DNA of 64,000 nt. Origin: Pseudomonadota bacterium (GTDB lineage Bacteria; Pseudomonadota; Gammaproteobacteria; Steroidobacterales; Woeseiaceae). The stretch covers positions 86,429 to 150,428 of the forward strand of contig JADFHE010000001.1 in assembly GCA_022567295.1 (NCBI GenBank), given 5' to 3'. Positions 44,215 to 53,434 of the stretch are shown one piece after another. Each line of letters opens with the position of its first letter. Position 1 is the first letter of the stretch. The position numbers and the translations under genes were made by a program. The notes under the pieces are model-generated. The model was given only the letters and a program-made list of their open reading frames with translations, ran no database searches and was not told where the DNA came from.

Positions 44215-44997
44215 ATTCAAGCGACGGCTGAGGTAACTGACAGTGATTCGATTCGGGTTCTTCACCTGACCGATCCTCATTTGTTTGCCGAAGCAGACGG
44301 TGAGCTGCGCGGCATCGTCACCCAGGATTCGCTACAACAAGTGCTGGACCATTACACGGCCGGTGACTGGCGCGCGGATCGCGTGATGATCACCGGCGAT
44401 CTAATTCAGGACGAATCTGCCGCAGCTTACGAGCGTTTTCGAAACTTGCTGTTGCCATTGAACATACGCATGCACTGCGTGCCGGGCAACCACGATGTCC
44501 GCGACCTGATGCGCCCGGTTTGCAGCCGACCGCCATTTTCTTATTGCGCCATGGAAGAGGTTGGCGACTGGCTGTTGCTTGGTCTCGACAGTTGCGTAAC
44601 GGATGAAGCCGGCGGTGAACTAAGGGCCGCAGAGATTGATCGACTCGAGGCAATCATCAGCGCGAGTTCAGCCAAACACATTATGGTTTGCCTGCACCAT
44701 CCGCCCGTTCCTATGGGCAGCGCGTGGATCGATACTGTCAGTTTGAAAAACGGCGAGGAACTGCTTGATCGCCTGCAGCAAACGGGGCGGGTTCGACTAT
44801 TGATCTTCGGCCATGTACACCAAGCCTACGACGCCGAACATCACGGTATTCGTATTATCGGCACGCCGTCCACCTGTCGCCAATTCAAACCCGGCAGCGA
44901 GGACTTTGACGTCGATGATCGTCCGCCCGCCTACCGCCGTATCATGTTGCATACGGATGGTAGCAACGACAACGAACTGATCTGGGTAGACGACTGA
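44215..44997 (+). CDS. cpdA: 3',5'-cyclic-nucleotide phosphodiesterase CpdA-like metallophosphoesterase; start codon uncertain (possible ATT)
   Basis: In-frame translation from 44215 is IQATAEVTDSDSIRVLHLTDPHLFAE..., then GDLIQD, PGNHDV, CLHHPP, FGHVH. Confidence 0.85.
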   Translation: MQATAEVTDSDSIRVLHLTDPHLFAEADGELRGIVTQDSLQQVLDHYTAGDWRADRVMITGDLIQDESAAAYERFRNLLLPLNIRMHCVPGNHDVRDLMRPVCSRPPFSYCAMEEVGDWLLLGLDSCVTDEAGGELRAAEIDRLEAIISASSAKHIMVCLHHPPVPMGSAWIDTVSLKNGEELLDRLQQTGRVRLLIFGHVHQAYDAEHHGIRIIGTPSTCRQFKPGSEDFDVDDRPPAYRRIMLHTDGSNDNELIWVDD

Positions 44998-45887
44998 TGC
45001 TCGTGTGGCGTGTTTTTCTGCTGGCATCGCTGGCACTCCCTGCTCTAGCAGATGAAACCGAACATCTCGTGACGCTGTGGCAAGTTCACGGAGCAAACAA
45101 CTCTGTCTACCTGCTCGGCTCTGTACATCTATTGCGGTCAGACGACTATCCACTTCCAACGGTGCTTGATACGGCCTACGACGACGCGGAAGTCCTGATC
45201 ATGGAGGTCGATATGGACGATATCGACCCTCTTGCCGTTCAGGCCGCGTTCAATACCTATGGCGTATTGCAAGGCGACACGACTTTGCGCGATTTGATGG
45301 GAGACGATCTTTACAGTCAAGCCACTGCTGCTGCAGAGCTTATCGACATTCCGCTCGAGATGCTAAACAAGACGGAGCCCTGGTACGCCGCGATGACGAT
45401 AGAGATCATGATGCTGAACCGAATCGGCTTCGATCCGACGCTCGGCATCGAAATGTACATGATGGCGAAAGCCGCCAAGGACGGTAAGCGTATTGACGGC
45501 CTGGAGACGATCGAAGAACAACTGCAATTTCTGGACGGGATGTCGCTGCAAGCGCAGCGCGAAATGCTGCTCTCGACACTGGCAGAAAGCGCCACGCTCG
45601 GAGCAATGATGGATGAACTGATTGACGCCTGGCGGCACGGCGATATCGATAAACTGGAAAGCGGTATGCTGAACGATTTAGCCAAGCACGAGGAGCTAAA
45701 CAAGGTGCTCGTTACGGACCGCAACGCACGTTGGGTCGAGCAAATTGAAGATCTTCTCGACGATGATAACGACTACCTGATAATTGTCGGAGCGCTGCAT
45801 CTCGTCGGTCCGCACGGCGTTCCGTTACAGCTCGAGCGAAATGGCTACGATGTTCGCCAGTTGAGCGAGTCGCCGTCTCTCCGGTAG
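44997..45887 (+). CDS. TraB/GumN family protein
   Basis: [60 protein letters not shown]. Confidence 0.9.
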   Translation: MLVWRVFLLASLALPALADETEHLVTLWQVHGANNSVYLLGSVHLLRSDDYPLPTVLDTAYDDAEVLIMEVDMDDIDPLAVQAAFNTYGVLQGDTTLRDLMGDDLYSQATAAAELIDIPLEMLNKTEPWYAAMTIEIMMLNRIGFDPTLGIEMYMMAKAAKDGKRIDGLETIEEQLQFLDGMSLQAQREMLLSTLAESATLGAMMDELIDAWRHGDIDKLESGMLNDLAKHEELNKVLVTDRNARWVEQIEDLLDDDNDYLIIVGALHLVGPHGVPLQLERNGYDVRQLSESPSLR

Positions 45888-45912
45888 GATGCCCCTCCCC
45901 GGGAGGAATATC

Positions 45913-47181
45913 ATGAGTCTGTTTACGAAAGCGCAAGCCGTGATTGCCGGCGGCGTCAATTCACCGGTGCGTGCTTTTGCAGGCGTTGGCGGTGACCCCG
46001 TGTTCTTCAAGAGTGCCAAGGGCGCATACCTATGGAGCGAGGATGGACGCCGATTTATTGATTACGTCGGCTCCTGGGGGCCGATGATTCTCGGCCACGC
46101 CCATCCAGCGGTTATCGACGCGGTCACAGAGACGGCGAGGCAAGGACTGAGTTTCGGTGCGCCGTGCGTATTGGAAACCGAACTAGCTGAAAAGATCTGT
46201 GAGCTTGTGCCGTCGATCGAGAAATTGCGCATGGTTAGTTCCGGTACCGAAGCCACAATGAGCGCCATTCGGCTTGCGCGCGGCCACACGAATCGCGACA
46301 AGATCGTGAAATTTGAAGGGTGCTACCACGGCCATTGCGACTCCTTACTCATCAAGGCCGGATCCGGCGCGTTAACGCTGGGCGTGCCCAGTTCACCGGG
46401 TGTTCCCGCGAGTCTTGCCGAGCATACGATTACTCTGCCTTTCAATGACATCGACGCAATCCAGGCCGCGTTCGACGAACTGGGCGAGCAAATCGCGTGC
46501 GTTATCGTCGAGCCGATCGCCGGCAACATGAACATGGTGACTCCCGTGCCAGGCTTCCATGAAGCACTGCGAGAATTGTGCACCGCCGCTGGCAGCATTC
46601 TGATCTTTGATGAGGTCATGACCGGGTTCCGCGTCGCGAAAGGCGGCGCCCAATCCATTTTCGGGATCACACCGGACCTCACTACGCTGGGAAAGATAGT
46701 AGGTGGTGGTATGCCCGCTGCAGCTTTCGGTGGCCGCGCCAGTATTATGGACAGCATTGCGCCGGACGGCCCTGTGTATCAGGCAGGAACGCTGTCCGGC
46801 AACCCGGTCGCGATGGCCGCGGGTCTCGCAACGCTGCAACTGATCGATGCGCCAGGATTCTACGAATCGCTGGCCGCCAGGACGCAGCAGCTGGTCGATG
46901 GTCTGGCCGATAAAGCTGCTGCTGCGGGTATTCCGCTGGCGACGGAGTGCGAAGGCGGCATGTTCGGTTTGGTATTCACCGACGCGGAGTCTATCCGCAG
47001 CTTCGATCAGGTCGTCGCCGCTGATGTGAAGAGATTCAAAAAGTTCTTCCACGGCATGCTGGATGAAGGCATTTACCTGGCACCGTCAGCTTTTGAGGCA
47101 GGTTTCGTATCCGCGGCGCACGGTGACGACGAAATAAACGCGACGATCGCTGCAGCCGACAGGGTATTCGCAGCCGTATAG
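45913..47181 (+). CDS. hemL: Glutamate-1-semialdehyde 2,1-aminomutase
   Basis: [64 protein letters not shown]. Confidence 0.98.
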   Translation: MSLFTKAQAVIAGGVNSPVRAFAGVGGDPVFFKSAKGAYLWSEDGRRFIDYVGSWGPMILGHAHPAVIDAVTETARQGLSFGAPCVLETELAEKICELVPSIEKLRMVSSGTEATMSAIRLARGHTNRDKIVKFEGCYHGHCDSLLIKAGSGALTLGVPSSPGVPASLAEHTITLPFNDIDAIQAAFDELGEQIACVIVEPIAGNMNMVTPVPGFHEALRELCTAAGSILIFDEVMTGFRVAKGGAQSIFGITPDLTTLGKIVGGGMPAAAFGGRASIMDSIAPDGPVYQAGTLSGNPVAMAAGLATLQLIDAPGFYESLAARTQQLVDGLADKAAAAGIPLATECEGGMFGLVFTDAESIRSFDQVVAADVKRFKKFFHGMLDEGIYLAPSAFEAGFVSAAHGDDEINATIAAADRVFAAV

Positions 47182-47196
47182 GGCCACCCAGCGAAC

Positions 47197-47386
47197 GTCC
47201 GCTTCGGGTCGTTAGCAGCCCTTTTTCTTGATTCTAGCTCAATATCTGCTTCCGGGGGTAAACCGGCCGTTTTGAGAACAGAAATTGAACTCCTCCCATC
47301 TAGTGTCCGCTTTTCTCCAAAGCGGACGCTCAGATCATCAGAAATTCAACAATTCTAGGGGCTGCTTTCGGCCACAAGCGGTCATT
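47197..47386. repeat. ~190-bp multi-hairpin repeat, copy 1
   Basis: GTCCGCTTCGGGTCGTTAGCAGCCC ... GTCCGCTTttctccAAGCGGAC ... GGGGCTGCTTTCGGCCACAAGCGGTCATT. Confidence 0.85.
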
Positions 47387-47399
47387 GCAGGGCGTTGCA

Positions 47400-47705
47400 T
47401 TACCATTCGGCGCTGACCACACCCGCAAGGCGCTTCAATTCCGCGACATGGCTGGCGAACGCCTTCCGACCAGAAGTCGTCAAGCTGGCCCACATACGTT
47501 GCCGCCCATTTACGGCGCTCTTTCGAAACTTTACGTATCCCACTTCTTCGAGTTGTTTCAGGTGCTTGGAGAGTACCGAGTCACTGACATTCAACTCATC
47601 GCGTATCACCTGAAACTCTGCCTCCTGCAGCGGGGTCAGAAACGCACAAATTTGCAGTCGGTTGGGTGCGTGGATGATCGTGTCGAACCGTACCTTTGCC
47701 ATCAA
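47400..47705 (-). CDS. Winged-helix transcriptional regulator (HTH_34/ArsR-MarR-like)
   Basis: LQEAEFQVIRDELNVSDSVLSKHLKQLEEVGYVKFRKSAVNGRQRMWASLTTSGRKAF. Confidence 0.85.
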   Translation of the reverse strand: MMAKVRFDTIIHAPNRLQICAFLTPLQEAEFQVIRDELNVSDSVLSKHLKQLEEVGYVKFRKSAVNGRQRMWASLTTSGRKAFASHVAELKRLAGVVSAEW

Positions 47706-48163
47706 CGTGTACCGTCACCGGCCTTCTTGAAGTAAAAGCGCCTTTCGCTTTCGCTCAAGAGGAAGATCGTAATGCCAGCGATAAGCCCTGTCACCAGTGG
47801 CACCCAGGCAATATCGTAAGCGCGCCTGACAATGATGCCGCCGAAAAACAATGCAATTAGAAATGCGCAAATCCCTGCCATTGCCCAAACTCCCGCCTTC
47901 GTGTCTGGAAGTTCTTTGCCGAACACACCAATCCTCTCGCGACTGAAACCCACGAAAAGAGCGATTCCCAGAGCTATGAACAAACCAGGAAAACTGCCTG
48001 GATCTTCCAAAGCATAAAGTGCAAACCCAATAGCAACGATTAACGATATCCCGATGCCAAACCAGCGAGGCGGAATGGCGCGACGGAAGCCCGATCTTGT
48101 CATCTTTTCTACCGAATCCAGCGCGTCTTGCGCTTCATCGGACTTGATATTTTCGCCTGTCAT
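47702..48163 (-). CDS. Hypothetical four-TM membrane protein, translationally coupled to the regulator
   Basis: Four hydrophobic stretches; stop overlaps regulator start. Confidence 0.8.
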   Translation of the reverse strand: MTGENIKSDEAQDALDSVEKMTRSGFRRAIPPRWFGIGISLIVAIGFALYALEDPGSFPGLFIALGIALFVGFSRERIGVFGKELPDTKAGVWAMAGICAFLIALFFGGIIVRRAYDIAWVPLVTGLIAGITIFLLSESERRFYFKKAGDGTR

Positions 48164-48166
48164 TAT

Positions 48167-48252
48167 TCATCTCTTTCCAGAACGGAAAGACAATTCTACA
48201 TCATCTCTTTCCACATTGGCAAGTTATATTTTTCCGATGCGGAAAGAGATGA
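48167..48252 (-). promoter_or_regulatory. Putative autoregulated promoter with three identical 12-bp boxes
   Basis: TCATCTCTTTCC at 48167-48178 and 48201-48212, reverse complement at 48241-48252; minus-strand TTGCCA-18 nt-TAGAAT. Confidence 0.6.
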
Positions 48253-48257
48253 GTACG

Positions 48258-48449
48258 ATGTCAGCTTTGGGTCATTAGCAGACCTTTTGACCGATATTAC
48301 CCCAACGGCCGCTTCCAGGGCCAAACCAGCCGTTCGCGAGGCCGATTTTCAGAACTGGAATCTGAACGTCTGCTTTTCCCAATAGCGGTCGTTCAGATTC
48401 AATGAATAACTTCAGTATGACGGGCCGCTTTCGGCCACAAGCGGTCATC
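48258..48449. repeat. ~190-bp multi-hairpin repeat, copy 2
   Basis: ATGTCAGCTTTGGGTCATTAGCAGACC ... ACGGCCGCTTCCAGGGCCAAACCAGCCGTTC ... GGGCCGCTTTCGGCCACAAGCGGTCAT. Confidence 0.85.
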
Positions 48450-48582
48450 CGGATAAGCTGGACTCACTTGCATTTTGTAGGTTGGGCCAGAAACCCGAAA
48501 ATGGATCGAGTAGTGGGAACCTGTCCAGATCACATAGAATTTACTTGACCATCAGGCACACCGATTCCTGGAGACACTGGAC

Positions 48583-49245
48583 ATGAGCAGAAACAGCCTT
48601 CGTATCGACGACGCGCTCGAGGCATACCTCGCGGTACTGCTGCCGGAGGAACCGGCGGTGCTCGCGCGCTTGCGCGAGGAAACCTCCCGACTCGAGGCTG
48701 CGTCCATGCAGATCGGCCGGGACCAAGGGCGCTTCATGACGCTGCTGTTGTGCTGCCTCGGCGCGCGAAGAACCATCGAGGTGGGCGTGTTCACCGGCTA
48801 CAGCACTTTGATCACCGCGCTGGCTCTCCCGAACACGGGCCGCATCGTCGCCTGCGACATCAATCGACAATGGACGGAGATCGCGCTGCGGTATTGGCGC
48901 GAGGCTGGCGTTGCTGACAAGATCGACTTGCGCATCGGCCCGGCCGCCGACACCCTGGACGCTATGCTCGCCGGCGGCAAGGGGGAGTCCTACGACTTTG
49001 CGTTCATCGATGCGGACAAGCCGGGCTACGACGGCTACTATGAACGCTGCCTGGCGCTCTTGCGGCCGGGCGGTGTCATTGCGATCGACAACGCACTGTG
49101 GGGCGGTTCGGTAGCGAACTCGGTCAAGAACAGCGAGGACACGCAAGCGATTCGGGCGCTGAACGAAAAGATCTCCCGCGATCCGCGTGTCGAAGCCTAT
49201 CTTGCCCCGGTTGGCGATGGCGTGCACCTCGCCTGGAAGAGATAG
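48583..49245 (+). CDS. Class I SAM-dependent O-methyltransferase (CCoAOMT-like)
   Basis: TIEVGVFTGYSTLITALALP, YDFAFIDADKPGYDGYYERCLALLRPGGVIAIDNALWGG. Confidence 0.93.
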   Translation: MSRNSLRIDDALEAYLAVLLPEEPAVLARLREETSRLEAASMQIGRDQGRFMTLLLCCLGARRTIEVGVFTGYSTLITALALPNTGRIVACDINRQWTEIALRYWREAGVADKIDLRIGPAADTLDAMLAGGKGESYDFAFIDADKPGYDGYYERCLALLRPGGVIAIDNALWGGSVANSVKNSEDTQAIRALNEKISRDPRVEAYLAPVGDGVHLAWKR

Positions 49246-49476
49246 CTAACGGCGCTAATGAGATTCTATTTTCCCATCTCGATATCGGAAAATCGTGAGA
49301 GCCGGTGCAATTTACCAGCGGTTCTTGTAGTTTTACATTTTTCACACAGTCTCGGCTAAAAGCAGACGTAGTCACGGCACAGCCTGTTGCCGGTGAGACT
49401 GTCTCAATTACTCGAATACCGGCGCGGTCCGGGCGGATTAGATATTATCGGCCGTATCCCTTTTTCCAGACAAATT

Positions 49477-49947
49477 ATGATCAAGCGCATCGTCGAAACA
49501 GTTGTCACGGCAATCAAGGCAACGAGCTCACCGGAATCTGAGACATCGGATCGCGAAAGTGCGTTGCGACTTGCAACAGCTATCCTAATGGTCGAGGTAG
49601 CGCGCGCCGATCACGTCTTTGAACAGTCCGAATTTGAACGGCTGATCGCGCTTATCACGTCACATTTCGAGCTTTCACCTGAAGATGCGGCCGACCTTGT
49701 CGACTACGCGAGCGAGACCACCGAGGGCGTCGTGCATCTGTATGACTTCACACAGCTCTTGCACAAGCACCTTACCAAGACCGAGAAAGCACGGATCGTT
49801 GGACTGCTGTGGCAAGTTGCGTACGCTGACGGACGGCTTGACAAGTACGAGGATTCGCTCGTTCTGAAAATTAGCGACTTGTTGTATGTTGGCCGCGGCC
49901 GCGTCATGCGACTCAAACACGACGCTGAAATGGCCGCGAACGGCTGA
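49477..49947 (+). CDS. TerB/DjlA-N family protein
   Basis: Helical TerB pattern: ATAILMVEVARADHVFEQSEFERLIALI ... LLWQVAYADGRLDKYEDSLVLKISDLL. Confidence 0.85.
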   Translation: MIKRIVETVVTAIKATSSPESETSDRESALRLATAILMVEVARADHVFEQSEFERLIALITSHFELSPEDAADLVDYASETTEGVVHLYDFTQLLHKHLTKTEKARIVGLLWQVAYADGRLDKYEDSLVLKISDLLYVGRGRVMRLKHDAEMAANG

Positions 49948-50271
49948 ACGGAAAGCAAGCCGCGAGTGGACGCTTGAGGTGCAATACAGCTGAATACTAT
50001 TGACCCCAAAATCGCTCCAGGTGCCCATTTGGTGCCCACTTCGACGCGGCACTAATCGATTCTGCTTCATATTGAATGGCCGCTTTAGGGGGTGATCTCA
50101 ACCGGTCGACGCAACACCTTAACTAGAACGCAGAAGATGGCGTGTATGCTGATGAATCAATGAAGACATCGAGGTTTCACGGCGGCAGAGAAAGTGAAAT
50201 TGTTGGACCGCTAGAAGCTAGCAGGGGCGCCGATTTCGATCGCGAAGATAAACCAGTCGCAGTTGAAATCG

Positions 50272-50970
50272 CTACTGCGACACCTGGGCGGTCTTGTTCA
50301 TCAGCTTATTTGCTGCGGCAAGCAAATCCTCGGCAGGCAAGCGAATCTTGTAGTCAGGATTCACAAAGTCAAAAACAATCTCGCCTGAGCGATCGACGAC
50401 ATAAACCGCCGGCACGGCAAGGGCGTTATGCTTGCCGATCGAAGAGCCTGCGTAATCGCGGTCTTTTTGCTCCAGGTAATCGGTCAGACCCTTGTCGGTC
50501 CTGTACGCAGTACCAAGTGCCATTGCTGCACTGAGATCCGCGTCCGAAAGAATGACATAGTCCAGGCCGTCAATACTCTCTTGCGTTTCCCTCTTAAGAC
50601 TTGAGTACAGCAATTCCGGCCTGTCGTTACTCAGGAACAGAACGTCGAAACCATTCTTTCTGAGCTCGGGAACGACTGTGCGCAGCTCCGAAAGATGCAT
50701 GTTGCAATAGGGGCACCAGCCGCCTCGGAACGAGATCAGAATCGTTGGACGTTCGAGGTTTTCCGGGTCAAACACAAAAGGTTCGTCGTCAACTGTGCGC
50801 ACCGTAAATGCAGGCGCCCGATCGCCGGTAATAAGCGGTGTCGTTTCCTCTGCACTCGCAGGCAATGCCGCATAATCGGCCGCGACTACTCGGTTGGAGT
50901 GCGAAAGCACAAAGGTTCCCAATAACAGCACCAGAAAGGTCAGGTAGACAATGTTTCGGCCGAAGCGCAA
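50272..50970 (-). CDS. Redoxin/AhpC-TSA domain protein, membrane-anchored or secreted
   Basis: TILISFRGGWCPYCNMHLSEL (CxxC); N-terminal hydrophobic segment. Confidence 0.9.
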   Translation of the reverse strand: MRFGRNIVYLTFLVLLLGTFVLSHSNRVVAADYAALPASAEETTPLITGDRAPAFTVRTVDDEPFVFDPENLERPTILISFRGGWCPYCNMHLSELRTVVPELRKNGFDVLFLSNDRPELLYSSLKRETQESIDGLDYVILSDADLSAAMALGTAYRTDKGLTDYLEQKDRDYAGSSIGKHNALAVPAVYVVDRSGEIVFDFVNPDYKIRLPAEDLLAAANKLMNKTAQVSQ

Positions 50971-51096
50971 GGCAAGTTCTCCTTGTTCGACAATCCACCG
51001 GACCCTCGAGGGGGAGATAATATTACAGCAGGTTGCTAATCAAGAGTAGGCGACGGCCGGGGGTCGAATCAGACCGCTATTTCAGAAACACATTGG

Positions 51097-51290
51097 AATG
51101 TCCGCTTCGGGTCACAAGCAGCCCTTCACCGCCATTCTAGCCCAACGGCTGCTTCCGGGGGCAAAGCAGTCATTCGGAAGGGAGTTTTTGAAAGTCAGGA
51201 TTTAAGTGTCCGCTATCATCAATAGCGGTCGTTCAAATCGCTAGAAAATCAGCGAATTGACAGACCGCTTACGGCCATTTGCGAACTCCA
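51097..51290. repeat. ~190-bp multi-hairpin repeat, copy 3
   Basis: ATGTCCGCTTCGGGTCACAAGCAGCCC ... ACGGCTGCTTCCGGGGGCAAAGCAGTCATT ... GTCCGCTAtcatcaaTAGCGGTC. Confidence 0.83.
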
Positions 51291-51314
51291 AGTCATAAAC
51301 TATGGTCGCTGGCA

Positions 51315-51773
51315 CTAGCGCTGAGATTTTCTGGCCCATATTTTGCTTTTCCATTCATCGCCAAATAAATCGAATGTATTTAGCGCGTAAACGCCAATGA
51401 TCACGGTCCAGCTAACGGCCATTAGCCCAATGAACCCCCACCCTGTCGTGTCATCCACCACGAAAACAAACGTGAATATCAAAGAAAAAATCGCCAACCC
51501 CGCGAGCTTGTAGATGCCTATTACGCCTTCCGTGTAAGCCTCTTTTCTCGTCTGATCATCTTGCTCTGCCGTGATAATGCCGACGGCATCAACTGCTTCA
51601 CGCTGTAATTCGCTAATTTCTATGTCAAAAACAGCGGACAATGCTTTTAATGATTCCAGCCCGGCTTTCTGGTCCCGCTCAATTCTCTGGATGGTTCGAA
51701 TACTCAAGCCGCTCATTTGTGCCAATTGATCTTGAGACCAATATTTTTGTTTTCTTAATTCTCGGATGTTCAT
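51315..51773 (-). CDS. XRE-family HTH protein with C-terminal two-TM region
   Basis: LRKQKYWSQDQLAQMSGLSIRTIQRIERDQKAGLESLKALSAVFDIEISEL followed by two hydrophobic helices. Confidence 0.88.
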   Translation of the reverse strand: MNIRELRKQKYWSQDQLAQMSGLSIRTIQRIERDQKAGLESLKALSAVFDIEISELQREAVDAVGIITAEQDDQTRKEAYTEGVIGIYKLAGLAIFSLIFTFVFVVDDTTGWGFIGLMAVSWTVIIGVYALNTFDLFGDEWKSKIWARKSQR

Positions 51774-51945
51774 TTACTTCGTCCAATAGCTGTGTGGTTT
51801 TCAAGCCTCATTGTGCCCAAATGACGGTCTGGCGGTTACGACAAACACCGGACAAAAGAACGACATTTCAGTTATTTCATGTGTTTACGAAGTCAGGCAT
51901 CATCATCGAAGACATCGGTTGTGACAATAATATTTATTTCCAACC

Positions 51946-52135
51946 GTCTGCAATGGGTCATTAGCGGCCCTTCGCTATCCTATCAATCCAACGGCCGCTT
52001 CTGGGTGCAAAGCGGCCACTCGGCAACCCGATTTCGCAAGTCTCAGGCTGGATATCTGCTTTTCCCGAAAGCGGACGGTCAGTTGGCTCAAAATCAGCTG
52101 TTTTGACTTCCACTAACGGCCAGGAGCGGTCGTTC
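51946..52135. repeat. ~190-bp multi-hairpin repeat, copy 4 (diverged right end)
   Basis: GTCTGCAATGGGTCATTAGCGGCCC ... AACGGCCGCTTctgggtgcAAAGCGGCC ... CTGCTTTTCCCGAAAGCGGAC. Confidence 0.78.
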
Positions 52136-52241
52136 CTGAATCCGACTATACTAGGCGGCCGTTTTGCAAACTGTATGGTGACATAGGACGATCAGGAAAT
52201 GCATCATGAACGGGCTCGACAATACTTACTGGAGAACAAAA

Positions 52242-52718
52242 ATGAAGAAAGTAGTACTGGTTCTAACCGCACTATTGGCCTTTGGCGCCACGATTGCGCA
52301 CGCTGATGAGGCGACTGAGCAGGCAGTGATCAAAACGATCATGGACGGCAATGCTTACGTCAAAAAGAACCTCAAGGGTATGGATGATACGATCGCGAAA
52401 GAGGGATCGCTTGAATTCTGGTCGAGCGGCGGGCTGCTCCAAGAAGTCGATGCGGATGCTGCACCACAGGAATTCGACGCAATCAATCTTAATGCGAAGC
52501 ACATCACCGTCATCACGCTGGTTCCGGGGAAGATCGCCGTCGCACAGTATTATTCAGAAGGTTCGATGAGCCCAAAAAACAGTGCCGCCGTGAGCAACTA
52601 TTTCACACGCGTTACGGAGGTATACGTCAAGGAAGGCGGAAAATGGAAGACGCGGGCCGCGCACTACTCGCCAATCGCCGGTGGAGCGGGCACGAGCCAA
52701 ACCGCAGTAGACGATTAG
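52242..52718 (+). CDS. Secreted small NTF2/SnoaL-like protein
   Basis: Signal peptide MKKVVLVLTALLAFGATIAHA; YFTRVTEVYVKEGGKWKTRAAHYSPIAG. Confidence 0.7.
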   Translation: MKKVVLVLTALLAFGATIAHADEATEQAVIKTIMDGNAYVKKNLKGMDDTIAKEGSLEFWSSGGLLQEVDADAAPQEFDAINLNAKHITVITLVPGKIAVAQYYSEGSMSPKNSAAVSNYFTRVTEVYVKEGGKWKTRAAHYSPIAGGAGTSQTAVDD

Positions 52719-52792
52719 GTTCAACCTTTTTGCGCCAGAGCCTTGTGTTCAATAATTTGGCTTCTCTCCGCTGAATTTCTGAAAATGGAAAG

Positions 52793-52814
52793 CCCCGGCC
52801 AGACCGGGGTTTTT
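52793..52814 (+). terminator. Rho-independent terminator after the NTF2-like gene
   Basis: CCCCGG-ccaga-CCGGGG followed by TTTTT. Confidence 0.85.
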
Positions 52815-52914
52815 CCTGGCCAGCAGTTGCATTTGTCGAATGTCTGCTTTGTGATCTTGTATCGGTTTCACGGACACCTAATTTTAGCGCGATAATGCGC
52901 TGTGGAGGTGCAAC

Positions 52915-52986
52915 ATGAGCCGAAGAAAACGGTACTCCGCTGAGTTTAAGCGCGAAGTCCTTTTACGGGTTTCAATTGTTGTATGA
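52915..52986 (+). pseudogene. Remnant of IS3-family transposase orfA (N-terminal 23 codons)
   Basis: MSRRKRYSAEFKREVLLRVSIVV*; start resembles IS3-type OrfA, then stops; upstream GGAGG ribosome-binding site. Confidence 0.7.
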
Positions 52987-53025
52987 AGACGCAACCACTA
53001 CGGCATACAGCTGGACGAGGTCAAT

Positions 53026-53355
53026 TTAGCCACCCGCCGTCAGGTACGGAATCGTTCCTGCGACATCGGTTGAGTCTATGGCGATGAAGTGGCTGTCGGT
53101 ACCTGCCTGTCGGGCTGCAGCATACGGCGCGTAATCAGGATCCGCGATGAAAGCTTGTAAGGCATCCATGCTCGGAAACTCAATTATTGCGACCAGATCT
53201 GCATCAGACTGATTTCCTTCTATTGTGGTGATATTGCCGCTGCGAGAAAGGTACTTACCGCCGTGTCTATCCACAATATCGTGCACCTTAGCAGCGTAGT
53301 CCGAAATCCAGCTATCGTCGTTGACCTTGACTTGCGCGATCAAATAGTTCGTCAT
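53026..53355 (-). CDS. DUF1330 family protein
   Basis: NYLIAQVKVNDDSWISDYAAKVHDIVDRHGGKYLSR, IEFPSMDALQAFIADPDYAPYAAARQAGTDSHFIAID. Confidence 0.92.
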   Translation of the reverse strand: MTNYLIAQVKVNDDSWISDYAAKVHDIVDRHGGKYLSRSGNITTIEGNQSDADLVAIIEFPSMDALQAFIADPDYAPYAAARQAGTDSHFIAIDSTDVAGTIPYLTAGG

Positions 53356-53434
53356 TCTCTTTACCCCCACTGTTTATGTGTTGGATGAAATGCTCTACCG
53401 AGCGTAATAGTCGTTAAGATCTACAGCAAATCTG

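Noticed and set aside
47172-47196. hemL stop context TAGGGCCACCCAGCGAAC resembling the REP-like end TAGGGACACCC...CGAAC
   Set aside because: Short, imperfect similarity without the 27-bp core; may be chance.
50024-50045. GGTGCCCAttTGGTGCCCA short direct repeat, considered as a possible att site
   Set aside because: No integrase, tRNA or matching partner site in the window; too short to support.
50072-50095. GAATGGCCGCTTTAGGGGG resembling module B of the multi-hairpin repeat
   Set aside because: Only one half-stem is present; could be a decayed fragment but is too short to call a copy.
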